Assembly (NCBI GenBank): GCA_900544105.1
Contig: UQUC01000030.1
Coordinates: forward strand, 1 to 23,121
Reading direction: 5' to 3'
Source: an uncultured Oscillibacter sp.
GTDB lineage: Bacteria > Bacillota > Clostridia > Oscillospirales > Oscillospiraceae
DNA length: 23,121 nucleotides
The position numbers and the translations under genes were made by a program. Below the pieces are notes generated by a model. That model was not told the DNA's origin. It was given only the letters and a program-made list of their open reading frames with translations, and searched no databases. The first letter of the stretch is position 1. Each line of letters opens with the position of its first letter. This document shows positions 6,587 to 14,196 of the stretch, in pieces.

Positions 6587-8365
6587 ATGGAACCGATCCG
6601 TGAAGCCGAGATGCAGACCCAGCCGGGGAAGCGGCTGAACGAGGAATCCAAAAAGAACGGCAAAGTCTGGAAGATTGTCGTAGGTGTAGTGGCAGCCGCC
6701 GTTGTGGTGTTCTTCGGAGCCTGCTGTATTCTGGCTCATGCCAGCACTGCCTTTTTCCCCCATACGGCCATCAATGGCGTAGATGTGAGTGGCTTGACGC
6801 TCCAGGAGGCGCAGTCCCGCCTGGAAACTGTACTTCCCCAACGTGTATGTAAAATCTATCTGAGCGAACAGAATACCGCCTCTCCAGAAGAACGGGAACC
6901 CGCCGCCTCCATCACCTTTGCAGAGTTAGGTGTCTCCCCGGAAGCCGGTTATGACGGCATGGCGAAATCCGCCTATATTCTTCAGCACGGAAAAGGCTAC
7001 TGCTCTACTGGCTTCACTTATCTGAAATCTCTCCTCGGAAAAAATACCGGCTACAACAGCAGTCTGTATTGGGACAGCCGGCAATTGGATCAAGCCATCG
7101 CCAGGCTGTCCGCCGTGCTGAATAGTAAGCCCCTTGATATGGCCTTTCAGGTGGGCGATCATTCCCTCCAACTTACCATGGCCAAGGATGGCCAGTCCGT
7201 TGCGGATAATGAACTGCGCCGCTCTATTCAAAATGTTGTACAGGTCAGTTCTGAACAGGAAGCGATTGTAGATCTTCCTGCGGAGATCCTCCCCGCCAAG
7301 ACCCTCACCGCCCAGCAGCTCCACGACCAGCTCTACGGCGAGGTGCGAAACGCCTCCTATGACTCCGCTACGGACTCCATCGTACCGGAGCAGCTGGGGG
7401 CCGATTTCGACATCGCCGCCGTTCAGAAGGCCATGGATGAGGCCGCTCCCGGCGAAACGCTGACTGTGCCAGCCGACATTCAGCAGCCGGAGGTCACCGC
7501 CGCCGATTTGAAGGCCGTCCTGTTCCGGGACGTGCTGGGCGAGGCCAAGACCCATGTCTCCGGCTCCGCCGGGCGGATCGGCAACGTCAAGCTCTCCGCT
7601 CAGATCATCAACGGCCTTGTTCTCAACAGCGGAGAAACCTTCTCCTACAATGGATCCGTCGGCAAACGGACGGCGGACCGGGGCTTCAAGCCCGCCCCCG
7701 CCTATGTCAAGGGCGAAACCGTGGACGAGATCGGCGGCGGCATCTGCCAGACCTCCTCCACCCTGTATCTGGCCTGTCTCCTGAGCAATCTGGAGATCAC
7801 GGAGCGGTACGCCCACCGATATATCCCCGCTTACATTGCCTGGGGCATGGATGCCACGGTGTCTTGGGGCGGCCCCGACTATAAGTTCACCAACAATACC
7901 CTGTATCCCGTGAAGATCGTCACCAAATACGAAAAGGGCTATCTCACCGTTCAGATCCTGGGCACCAATGCGGACGGCACCTATGTAAAAATGAGCAACG
8001 AGGTCCTCTCGAAGACCCCCTGGGAAACCATCTATCAGGAGGACCCCACCATGGCTCCCGGCTCCCCGGATGTGGTGAAGGTGACGCCCTATACCGGATA
8101 CAAGGTCAACTCTTATCAGACCATTTATGACAAGGACGGCAAGGTGATCGACAGCCATTTTGAAGCGTCCAGTAACTACAAGGTCCGCAACAAGGTGATC
8201 TTACAGGCCCCCGCCGCCCAGCCCGGCAGCGGAACAGCGGATATCCCCGCGTCCACGCCGGACGCCCCGGTGGAGACTCCTGTTCCTATGGAGCCAACAG
8301 TCCCCGCGGAACCTGCCGCGTCCCCTGACCTTCCTGTCGAACCAGAAACTCCGGCGGAACCGTAA
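6587..8365 (+). CDS. Membrane-anchored VanW family protein with peptidoglycan-binding-like domain
   Basis: A 592-residue envelope protein. Residues 1-27 are charged and cytoplasmic, 28-50 form one membrane segment, and the rest should lie outside. Next come repeats of the YoaR/PG_binding_4 type (TAINGVDVSGLTLQEAQ starts the first), then the VanW domain at about 315-445 with NGLVLNSGETFSYN, the highly conserved GGGICQTSSTLY and the HRYIPAYIAWGMDATV segment. The last 50 or so residues are rich in proline and glutamate, probably a flexible tail. VanW occurs in some vancomycin-resistance clusters but its biochemical role is unknown; no vanHAX-type genes are here, so resistance should not be inferred. 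ATG 6587 has AGGAGGG at ideal spacing; an in-frame ATG at 6536 would sit at the expected transcription start and is rejected. Confidence 0.9.
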   Translation: MEPIREAEMQTQPGKRLNEESKKNGKVWKIVVGVVAAAVVVFFGACCILAHASTAFFPHTAINGVDVSGLTLQEAQSRLETVLPQRVCKIYLSEQNTASPEEREPAASITFAELGVSPEAGYDGMAKSAYILQHGKGYCSTGFTYLKSLLGKNTGYNSSLYWDSRQLDQAIARLSAVLNSKPLDMAFQVGDHSLQLTMAKDGQSVADNELRRSIQNVVQVSSEQEAIVDLPAEILPAKTLTAQQLHDQLYGEVRNASYDSATDSIVPEQLGADFDIAAVQKAMDEAAPGETLTVPADIQQPEVTAADLKAVLFRDVLGEAKTHVSGSAGRIGNVKLSAQIINGLVLNSGETFSYNGSVGKRTADRGFKPAPAYVKGETVDEIGGGICQTSSTLYLACLLSNLEITERYAHRYIPAYIAWGMDATVSWGGPDYKFTNNTLYPVKIVTKYEKGYLTVQILGTNADGTYVKMSNEVLSKTPWETIYQEDPTMAPGSPDVVKVTPYTGYKVNSYQTIYDKDGKVIDSHFEASSNYKVRNKVILQAPAAQPGSGTADIPASTPDAPVETPVPMEPTVPAEPAASPDLPVEPETPAEP

Positions 8366-8426
8366 CGGAAGCGCCCCACAGCTTTTTCCATACAAAGCAG
8401 CCATCTCCATCCGTTTTTTTAGATCA

Positions 8427-8471
8427 AAACCGAACCCTCCACCCATACTGAGGTATGGGTGGAGGGTTCTT
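8427..8471. terminator. Bidirectional terminator between convergent VanW and helicase-loader genes
   Basis: A perfect 17-bp inverted repeat: left arm 8432-8448 (GAACCCTCCACCCATAC), loop TGAG, right arm 8453-8469. Read leftward it is followed by GGTTTT, read rightward by TTAT. The T tracts are short, but the stem is very strong and lies exactly between two converging genes. Confidence 0.75.
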
Positions 8472-8501
8472 ATGCTTATACGTGCTTATGCAGAAGCGGA
8501 C

Positions 8502-9491
8502 TTACAATCCCCGCTTCTTTTTCAATACCCGGATGTCCTCTCCCACAAAGGGCAGAAGCTGATACTCTCCCTCGATCCGGGAGGCGATCTGTCCGGAATA
8601 CCGCTGGGCGATGGCCTCCGGCATCAGGTTAGTGCTGACGATGGTGGACTTCTTTTCCAGCAGGCGGCCATTGATGATCTGATACAGTGCGCTCTGGACG
8701 AAGGTGGTCACCATCTCCGTCCCCAGGTCGTCCAGAATCAGCAGGTCGCAGTTCAGCACCCGCTCCACGTCCCGCTCTGCCTCATCCCGGCCGAATTTCT
8801 GCGCCTCGAACCGCTCAAAAATATGTCCCGCCGTATCGTACACCACGGAGAAGCCCTTGCCGCTGACCTCTCTGGCGATGGCGGCAGACAGGTGAGTCTT
8901 TCCCAGCCCCGGACGGCCGAACAACAGCAGGTTAGCCGGTTTTTTCCCAAAATTGTGCGCATATTCCACGCAGGTGTCGTACACCCACTCCATGTGCTCC
9001 CGGGCAGACTTGGTTTTTCCCGGTGCCCGCTGGTCGGAATACCAGTCGGTGTCAAAGGTGTCAAAGCTCTGGCTGCCCAGATCCAGCAGCTTGGAAAGCT
9101 CCTTGCGCTGCTCCTCCACATAGTAGGTTTTCAGGCAGCGGCACATCTCACCGCCCCGGTAGCCCGTGTCATTGCAGAAGGGGCAAAGGGGCGTATCCTC
9201 CAGCGCGTTGTCCGGCAGGCCCAGCTCCGCCAGCAGCATCTGCCGTTCTGCCTGCAAGCTGAGGTTTTCCTCCCGCAGGCGCTGGATCTCCGGCAGCGGA
9301 TCTTCGCCCCGCCGCAGAGCGGCGGCCATCACCCGGCTGGCCGTACGGCGCAGTTGATCCTGAATTTCCCGCAGCCGGGGTCTGCGGGCATAGAGCTGTT
9401 CCCGCTGCTCCGTCAGATCCGCTTCCCGGGCGCTCCGATCCGCTTCATACCGCTCCTGCGCCAGACGCAGCAGCCGTCCGTCGTATGCCAT
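8502..9491 (-). CDS. DnaI/DnaC-like AAA+ replicative helicase loader
   Basis: ATPases of this family open or assemble the DnaB-type helicase ring on DNA at initiation or restart. The 329-residue protein has a charged, coiled N-terminal part (1-95), a zinc-finger-like CPFC...CRC cluster with cysteines 103, 106, 117 and 119, and a C-terminal AAA+ domain: Walker A GRPGLGKTH (192-200), Walker B LLILDDLG (250-257), sensor STN (286-288), and SRIEGE with arginine 305 as probable arginine finger. The order matches Firmicute DnaI more than short phage DnaC. The site AAGGAGGG overlaps the stop of the DnaD-domain gene (TAAGGAGGG), so the two are translated in tandem. The zinc-binding role of the cysteines is inferred from spacing. 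IstB transposition helpers share the AAA+ fold, but no transposase is near. Confidence 0.9.
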   Translation of the reverse strand: MAYDGRLLRLAQERYEADRSAREADLTEQREQLYARRPRLREIQDQLRRTASRVMAAALRRGEDPLPEIQRLREENLSLQAERQMLLAELGLPDNALEDTPLCPFCNDTGYRGGEMCRCLKTYYVEEQRKELSKLLDLGSQSFDTFDTDWYSDQRAPGKTKSAREHMEWVYDTCVEYAHNFGKKPANLLLFGRPGLGKTHLSAAIAREVSGKGFSVVYDTAGHIFERFEAQKFGRDEAERDVERVLNCDLLILDDLGTEMVTTFVQSALYQIINGRLLEKKSTIVSTNLMPEAIAQRYSGQIASRIEGEYQLLPFVGEDIRVLKKKRGL

Positions 9492-9506
9492 GTCCCCGCT
9501 CCCTCC

Positions 9507-10394
9507 TTACACGTATTTCCAGGCGTCGCCCGCCGACTGCGTCGGCTGCTTCGCCGGGGGCTTGTCCGCCCGTTCGATCTCCTCCGGGGTATGTAAGCCC
9601 GCCTCGTGCCAACGCTTTAAAATACCGTTGCAGTAGGGCCACTTCAGCTCGTGGCACTTGAGCACCGTCTTGTCGTAGGCCAGAGCCACCGTCTCCGGCG
9701 GAAAGCCCATCTCCTGCCATGCGTTCAGATACTTCTCCTCCGACGCCACCGGCAGCCGGTCTCCCAGGCCCAGCGCCCGCATATACGGCGGGATGGCCCC
9801 CTGACGCTCCGTATACTTTTTCAGGTACTCCACCGCGGCCCTCTGGGTGTCGATGCCCCTTCTGGCCCAGGCGTAGCCCTCCTTCTCGATCTGCCGCAGG
9901 GTCGGCCGCCGCCCCTCTCCGTACTTCCGGGTGACCCGCTCCACACAGTGATTCACCAGCAGGAAGATCACGTCCGCCGGCAGGCCCAGATAATCGTTCA
10001 GTCCCAGCAGAACGCCCACATCCGGCGTGGTGAGCCGCTTCCCCAGCTTTTTTTCCACCTCCGCCGTCAGCAGACGGAATTCCTCGCTGCTCTCCAGCCG
10101 CCGGGCAATGTCATCCCGCTGGTAGCTGGGCTTTTCATCAGCAGGCTCCGGGATCTCCTCCGCTGCGGGCGCCAGCAGACGCAGGTCCCGCAGGGCTTGC
10201 TCCGCCGCCTCGATGCGGCTCTTTTCCCATCGCAGCTCTCCCGCCAAAGACCGGGGCTGCACCGTGCCATGATGCCGCAGGAGCGCCAGATATAGGAGCG
10301 CCGCGTCGCCGTCGCCCCGGTCCAGCAGACGCTTCACCGTCTGGGCCGTCAGCGTAACGGACTCATCCGCCGTGTGGATCAAAATACTCGCCAT
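9507..10394 (-). CDS. DnaD-domain replication initiation/restart protein
   Basis: DnaD and DnaB of Firmicutes remodel DNA and bring the helicase loader to origins and stalled forks. The 295-residue protein has an N-terminal winged-helix-like region (about 15-75), a linker, then two DnaD/DnaB2-type helical domains: about 92-192 (LTTPDVGVLLGLNDYLGLPADVI in its core) and about 214-275, ending in YCNGILKRWHEAGLHTPEEI. This second segment has the family's typical Y..GIL..W pattern. Two such domains in one chain is nearer to Bacillus DnaB and many clostridial DnaD proteins than to the single-domain DnaD. The start has GGAGGAG. It lies 15 nt upstream of the helicase-loader gene in one leftward operon, which supports the assignment. 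Confidence 0.87.
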   Translation of the reverse strand: MASILIHTADESVTLTAQTVKRLLDRGDGDAALLYLALLRHHGTVQPRSLAGELRWEKSRIEAAEQALRDLRLLAPAAEEIPEPADEKPSYQRDDIARRLESSEEFRLLTAEVEKKLGKRLTTPDVGVLLGLNDYLGLPADVIFLLVNHCVERVTRKYGEGRRPTLRQIEKEGYAWARRGIDTQRAAVEYLKKYTERQGAIPPYMRALGLGDRLPVASEEKYLNAWQEMGFPPETVALAYDKTVLKCHELKWPYCNGILKRWHEAGLHTPEEIERADKPPAKQPTQSAGDAWKYV

Positions 10395-10426
10395 CCGCGC
10401 TCCTCCTTCCTTTTCATTCAGCCCTT

Positions 10427-10455
10427 ATTCTACACGAAATCTTCCCCTACGGCAA
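10427..10455 (-). promoter_or_regulatory. Promoter of the leftward DnaD/helicase-loader operon
   Basis: On the minus strand: TTGCCG (-35, 10455-10450), 17-nt spacer, TAGAAT (-10, 10432-10427). Transcription would start near 10420, about 26 nt before the DnaD-gene start. Confidence 0.65.
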
Positions 10456-10523
10456 GAGGGCCGTTATCGAGTTGTAAACTTTTTCGATTTCCCACGATTT
10501 TTGTGGAACACCTGCGGCCTTTG

Positions 10524-10532
10524 TGCTATACT
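10524..10532 (+). promoter_or_regulatory. Extended -10 promoter of zapA
   Basis: TGC followed by TATACT (10527-10532). The best -35 candidate, TTGTGG at 10501, is 20 nt away. The leader to ATG 10597 is about 58 nt and carries a CGTCC/GGACG hairpin around 10558-10574. The promoter is divergent from the leftward operon. Confidence 0.55.
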
Positions 10533-10596
10533 GGAAGCTGTAATATTGTGTATTGCGTCCCAACGCAGGACGTACATAAAAAAGGAGGATGCGCAA

Positions 10597-10923
10597 ATGG
10601 CAAACCGTGTTGTCATCACCATCTGCGGAGAGGAATACACCCTGGTAGCGGACGAAACCTCCGCCTACATGCAGAAGGTAGGAAGCTGTGTCAGCGACAA
10701 AATGACTGAGGTCATGAACGATGCCAAGGTGGGCCGCACCGACGCCGCCGTGCTCACTGCCGTTAACCTGACGGACGAGCTATTCAAATCTCAGGCTGCC
10801 GCCGATCAGCTTCGAAGCCAGATCAAAGGCTATCTGGACGAGGCTTCCAAGGCTCAGGCTGAGGTCAGCGAGCTGAAACGGGAGATCTTCCGCCTTCAGC
10901 AGCGTCTGGACAACCGCAAGTAA
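10597..10923 (+). CDS. zapA: Cell division protein ZapA
   Basis: ZapA binds and bundles FtsZ filaments and helps Z-ring assembly. The 108 residues are typical. The N-terminal part has the family pattern of short strands, RVVITICGEEYTLVADE, then the helix with YMQKVGSCVSDKM; NDAKVGRTDAAVLTAVNLTDEL fits the second conserved block. The last 45 residues form a long amphipathic coiled-coil helix, as in ZapA dimers and tetramers. AAAGGAGG supports ATG 10597; the frame is open further upstream but has no good start. Its TAA overlaps the ATG of the U32 gene (TAATG), an arrangement also met in other Firmicutes, where zapA and U32 genes are often neighbours. Confidence 0.9.
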   Translation: MANRVVITICGEEYTLVADETSAYMQKVGSCVSDKMTEVMNDAKVGRTDAAVLTAVNLTDELFKSQAAADQLRSQIKGYLDEASKAQAEVSELKREIFRLQQRLDNRK

Positions 10924-13031
10924 TGGCTCTGGAACTGCTCTCCCCCGCCGGATCTCCGGAAGCACTCCGGGCCGCTGTCCAGAGCGGCTGCGGCGCGGTC
11001 TATCTGGGTTGGGGGAATTTCAACGCCCGCCGGAGCGCCAAAAACTTTTCTGACGAAGAATTTGCCGATGCCATCCGGTACTGCCATCTCCGGGGCGTCC
11101 GGGTCTTTCTGACCCTGAACACCCTGCTGACGGACCGGGAGCTGCCTCTGGCCTTAGATGCCGCTCGGACGGCCTGCCGTCTCGGGGTAGACTCCGTGCT
11201 GGTGCAGGACTGGGGCCTGTTTGCCCTGCTGCGGGAGGCCTTGCCGGACCTCCCCCTTCACGCCAGCACTCAGATGAGCGTCTTTACCGCCGGCGGCGCC
11301 AACGAGGTCTATGGGGATGGCTGCGAGCGGGTGGTCCTCGCCCGGGAATGTTCCCAGGAGGACACCGCCGCCATCTGCAAGGCCTGTCCCGCCGAGATCG
11401 AGATCTTCGGCCATGGCGCTCTTTGCATGTGCTATTCCGGCCAGTGCGAAATGAGCGCCCTCATTGGCGGACGCAGCGGCAACCGGGGCACCTGCGCCCA
11501 GCCCTGCCGCCTGCCCTATGGCTTCAACGGCCCCGCCAAAAACACCTACCCCCTCAGTCTGAAGGATAGCTGCCTTGCCGACCGCATTTCCGATATGGAG
11601 CGAATGGATGTCAGCTGCCTGAAACTGGAAGGCCGCATGAAGCGCCCTGAATATGTGGCGGTCATCACGGACATTTACGCCCGTCTGCTCCGGGAGGGCC
11701 GGAAGCCCACCGCCGCCGAAAAAACGGATCTGGAGCTGGCCTTCTCCCGCTCCGGCTTTACAGCGGACTACTGGCAGGGCCGTCACGGTCCCGCCATGTT
11801 CGGCACCCGCCCTGAAAACACCCCGGAGCCGAAGGAATTGTTTTCCGCTGCCCGGGCCAAATACGAAAAGGACGACGCCCGCACCGTTCCCATCCATTTC
11901 TCCTGCTCCTGCCAGGCCGGACAGCCGGTTTCCCTGACAGTTTGGGACGATGACGGCCATGTGGCCGCCGCCGAAGGCCCCATCCCGGAGCCGGCCCAGA
12001 ACAAGGCACTGACGGCTTCCGATCTGGAATCCCGTCTGCAAAAGACAGGCGGCACCGCCTTCCGCTGCACGGATGGCTCCGCCGATGTAGCAGACGGCCT
12101 GTTCCTCTCCGCCGGGGCGGTAAACGCCCTGCGCCGGGATGCTCTGGCCGCCTTGGAGAACGCCCGTTGTGCGGTCCCGGTCCGCCGGGAACAGGATTTC
12201 TCCCCCCTGCCGAATCTGGACTGCGCCGCCGATACCCCGGCCCTGACCGTTTCCGTCACCTCCTGGCCTCAGGCAGAAGCGCTGCTGCCCCTGGCCCCCG
12301 CTCGCATCGACCTCCCTCTGGAACTGCTGGCGGAGCGGGACGCACTACCGGACTTCGCCGAAGAGTGGTGTGCCATTCTTCCCCGTGTCTGGCGGGACCG
12401 AAATGAACCTCAACTCCGCGGGTGGCTGGCCCACGCTAAAAAACTGGGTGTCACCTCCGCTCTGGCTGGGAATATCGGCCATCTGCCCCTTTTGCGGGAC
12501 GCCGGACTGACTATCCGCGGCGACTTCGGCCTCAACGTGTTCAACAGCCGCTCTCTGGATTATCTCCGGCGCAAGGAGCTCTCCTCCGCCTGCCTGTCCT
12601 TCGAGCTGCGGTTCCCACAGATGCGGGATATCCAAAAGCTGATCCCGGCGGAGGCCATCGTCTATGGCCGGCTGCCCCTGATGGTCACGGAAAACTGTCT
12701 GGTGCAGAACGAAACCGGCTGCCGCCTGTCCGAAGCAGGTGACGCTGTTCCCCAGCAGGCCCCCTGCCGGAAACCCAACTTCCTTCACGACCGCACCGGG
12801 GTGAAATTCCCGCTGCTCCCGGCCTACGGCCACCGGACGGAGATCCAGAACAGTGCGTCGGTGTGGCTGGCGGACAAGTCGGAGTGGAAGCACTGCGGCC
12901 TGACCTATGCCCGCCTGCGGTTCACCTTGGAAGCCCCTGCGGAATGTGCGGACATTTTCCGGGCCTACCAGACCGGTGCCCCCGCCCCCGGCCCCTTCAC
13001 ACGAGGGCTCTATTATCGCGGCGTGGATTGA
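10923..13031 (+). CDS. U32 family (RlhA-like) protein with DUF3656 domain
   Basis: The U32 family was named for peptidases, but characterised bacterial members are RNA hydroxylation enzymes: TrhP on tRNA U34 and RlhA on a cytidine of 23S rRNA. This 702-residue protein has the catalytic-type barrel at the N-terminus, with MALELLSPAGSPEAL, the block EIFGHGALCMCYSGQCEMSA and conserved cysteines C168, C175, C191 and C195 thought to hold an iron-sulfur cluster. A DUF3656 domain lies around residues 315-400, then a second half with YGRLPLMVTENC. Length and DUF3656 favour the RlhA branch over TrhP (about 300-450 residues). Its start overlaps the zapA stop, and I see no strong ribosome binding site, so translation probably depends on zapA. 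Protease activity should not be assumed. Confidence 0.87.
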   Translation: MALELLSPAGSPEALRAAVQSGCGAVYLGWGNFNARRSAKNFSDEEFADAIRYCHLRGVRVFLTLNTLLTDRELPLALDAARTACRLGVDSVLVQDWGLFALLREALPDLPLHASTQMSVFTAGGANEVYGDGCERVVLARECSQEDTAAICKACPAEIEIFGHGALCMCYSGQCEMSALIGGRSGNRGTCAQPCRLPYGFNGPAKNTYPLSLKDSCLADRISDMERMDVSCLKLEGRMKRPEYVAVITDIYARLLREGRKPTAAEKTDLELAFSRSGFTADYWQGRHGPAMFGTRPENTPEPKELFSAARAKYEKDDARTVPIHFSCSCQAGQPVSLTVWDDDGHVAAAEGPIPEPAQNKALTASDLESRLQKTGGTAFRCTDGSADVADGLFLSAGAVNALRRDALAALENARCAVPVRREQDFSPLPNLDCAADTPALTVSVTSWPQAEALLPLAPARIDLPLELLAERDALPDFAEEWCAILPRVWRDRNEPQLRGWLAHAKKLGVTSALAGNIGHLPLLRDAGLTIRGDFGLNVFNSRSLDYLRRKELSSACLSFELRFPQMRDIQKLIPAEAIVYGRLPLMVTENCLVQNETGCRLSEAGDAVPQQAPCRKPNFLHDRTGVKFPLLPAYGHRTEIQNSASVWLADKSEWKHCGLTYARLRFTLEAPAECADIFRAYQTGAPAPGPFTRGLYYRGVD

Positions 13032-13034
13032 CCC

Positions 13035-13069
13035 AGCGGCAGAGTCTCACCGGAAATCCCCCGCTTTTT
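13035..13069 (+). terminator. Possible weak terminator after the U32 gene
   Basis: AGCGG (13035-13039) and CCGCT (13061-13065) frame a 21-nt loop and are followed by TTTTT. The stem is short and the loop long, so some read-through into dut is likely. Confidence 0.3.
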
Positions 13070-13092
13070 CAGCAGGTTTTCAGTTCTATTTG

Positions 13093-13118
13093 TATAATAT
13101 ATGCTTTATAATACTATT
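13093..13118 (+). promoter_or_regulatory. Promoter region of the dut-maf-mre-mrdA-amylase operon
   Basis: Two perfect TATAAT boxes, at 13093-13098 and 13107-13112. The second lies in TTATAATACTATT (13106-13118), a 13-mer repeated exactly at the parA promoter. The -35 sequences are poor (TTCTAT at 13084 for the second). The likely start is near 13119, 23 nt before dut. Confidence 0.55.
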
Positions 13119-13141
13119 CGTTTTCAATTTTGGAGTTTTAC

Positions 13142-13573
13142 ATGGAAGAAATCAAGGTAAAATATTTTGTGGACGGCATCGACGAGCTGTGCTATGTGGC
13201 AGGCAAATCCGACTGGATCGACCTCCACGCCGCCGAGGATGTGGATATGAAGGCCGGAGAATTCCGCCTGATCCCCTTGGGTGTCGCCATCGAACTGCCG
13301 GAGGGTTACGAGGCCCACGTGGTGCCCCGCAGTTCCACCTTTAAGAACTACGGTCTGCTGCAAGCCAACTCCATGGGTGTGGTGGACTACACCTACCGGG
13401 GAGACAACGACCAGTGGCGCGTTCCCATGTACGCCACCCGGGATGTCCACATCGACAAGAACACCCGCATTTCCCAGTTCCGCATTATGAAGAACCAACC
13501 TCCTCTCGTCTTTACCCGTGTGGAGCACCTCACCGGTCCCAACCGGGGCGGCTTCGGCTCCACCGGCAAGTAA
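13142..13573 (+). CDS. dut: dUTP diphosphatase (dUTPase), YncF/YosS type
   Basis: Splits dUTP to dUMP and pyrophosphate, keeping uracil out of DNA and supplying dUMP for thymidylate synthesis. The 143 residues match the short trimeric dUTPases of Bacillus (YncF, and YosS of phage SPbeta). Five motifs are visible in order: WIDLHAAED (1), PRSSTFKNYG (2), NSMGVVDYTYRGD with the catalytic aspartate (3), RISQFRI (4) and NRGGFGSTGK (5). Motifs 1-4 differ from the textbook forms exactly as the YncF/YosS branch does, which suggests an old link to phage-type enzymes. The ATG follows TTTTGGAG closely. It opens a run of rightward genes, and its stop codon is part of the ribosome binding site of maf (TAAGGAGGG). 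Confidence 0.93.
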   Translation: MEEIKVKYFVDGIDELCYVAGKSDWIDLHAAEDVDMKAGEFRLIPLGVAIELPEGYEAHVVPRSSTFKNYGLLQANSMGVVDYTYRGDNDQWRVPMYATRDVHIDKNTRISQFRIMKNQPPLVFTRVEHLTGPNRGGFGSTGK

Positions 13574-13584
13574 GGAGGGCCGCC

Positions 13585-14160
13585 ATGTCTCGAATTGTTT
13601 TGGCCTCCGGGTCTCCCCGGCGGCAGGAATTATTGAACCGCATCGGCATCACGGATTTTGACATCCGTGTGCCCCAAACGGACGAACACTACCCGGCGGG
13701 TCTCACCCCGGCGCAGATCGTGGAATACATCTCCCGGGAAAAAGCAGATGCCGCCGCCAAGCTCTGCACCCCGGAGGAGATCGTCATCACCGCCGACACC
13801 ATGGTGTTTCTGGACGACCAGCGTCTGGGCAAGCCCCAGGATGAGGCCGACGCGCTGCGGATGCTCACTGCGCTGCAAGGCCGCCGCCACACTGTCTGCA
13901 CCGGCGTCACCGTCCGTCAGGGAGACCGTGTACTCACGGAAAGCGAAGCCACCGGCGTTATCTTCCGCCCCGCTGAGGAATCCGAGCTGCGGGCCTATAT
14001 TGCCACCGGCGAGCCTATGGACAAGGCTGGGTCCTACGGTGTTCAGGGCAAGGGCGCGTTACTGGTGGAGCGTCTGGAGGGCGACTTCTTCAATGTCATG
14101 GGCCTGCCTGTCCTGCGTCTGAGCCGGATGCTGGCTCAGTTTGGCATTAAGCTATTGTAA
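13585..14160 (+). CDS. maf: Maf family nucleotide pyrophosphatase
   Basis: Maf proteins hydrolyse nucleoside triphosphates, including modified bases, to monophosphates. Bacillus Maf also affects septum formation when overproduced. The 191 residues fit well: VLASGSPRRQELL at the N-terminus (the ASxSPRR phosphate loop), IVITADTMV with the catalytic aspartate, LGKPQDEADALRML, and the block EPMDKAGSYGVQGKGALLVE followed by GDFFNVMGLP. These closing motifs suit the dTTP/UTP-type branch, though substrate choice cannot be read with certainty. The start codon is 12 nt after dut with AAGGAGGG between. With dut it makes a nucleotide-cleaning pair in front of shape genes, like the maf-mre neighbourhood of Bacillus but without radC and mreB. 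Confidence 0.93.
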   Translation: MSRIVLASGSPRRQELLNRIGITDFDIRVPQTDEHYPAGLTPAQIVEYISREKADAAAKLCTPEEIVITADTMVFLDDQRLGKPQDEADALRMLTALQGRRHTVCTGVTVRQGDRVLTESEATGVIFRPAEESELRAYIATGEPMDKAGSYGVQGKGALLVERLEGDFFNVMGLPVLRLSRMLAQFGIKLL

Positions 14161-14196
14161 TCGATTGCGTTTTAACTTTTTAGAAGGAGAACTTCC

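Noticed and set aside
6587..8365. Vancomycin resistance determinant
   Set aside because: The VanW domain alone is common in Firmicutes. No vanH, vanA/B ligase, vanX or VanR/VanS genes are present.
8472..9596. 374-codon rightward frame opposite the helicase-loader gene
   Set aside because: The minus-strand frame has intact Walker motifs, a zinc-finger-like cluster and a good ribosome binding site; the plus-strand frame has none of these.
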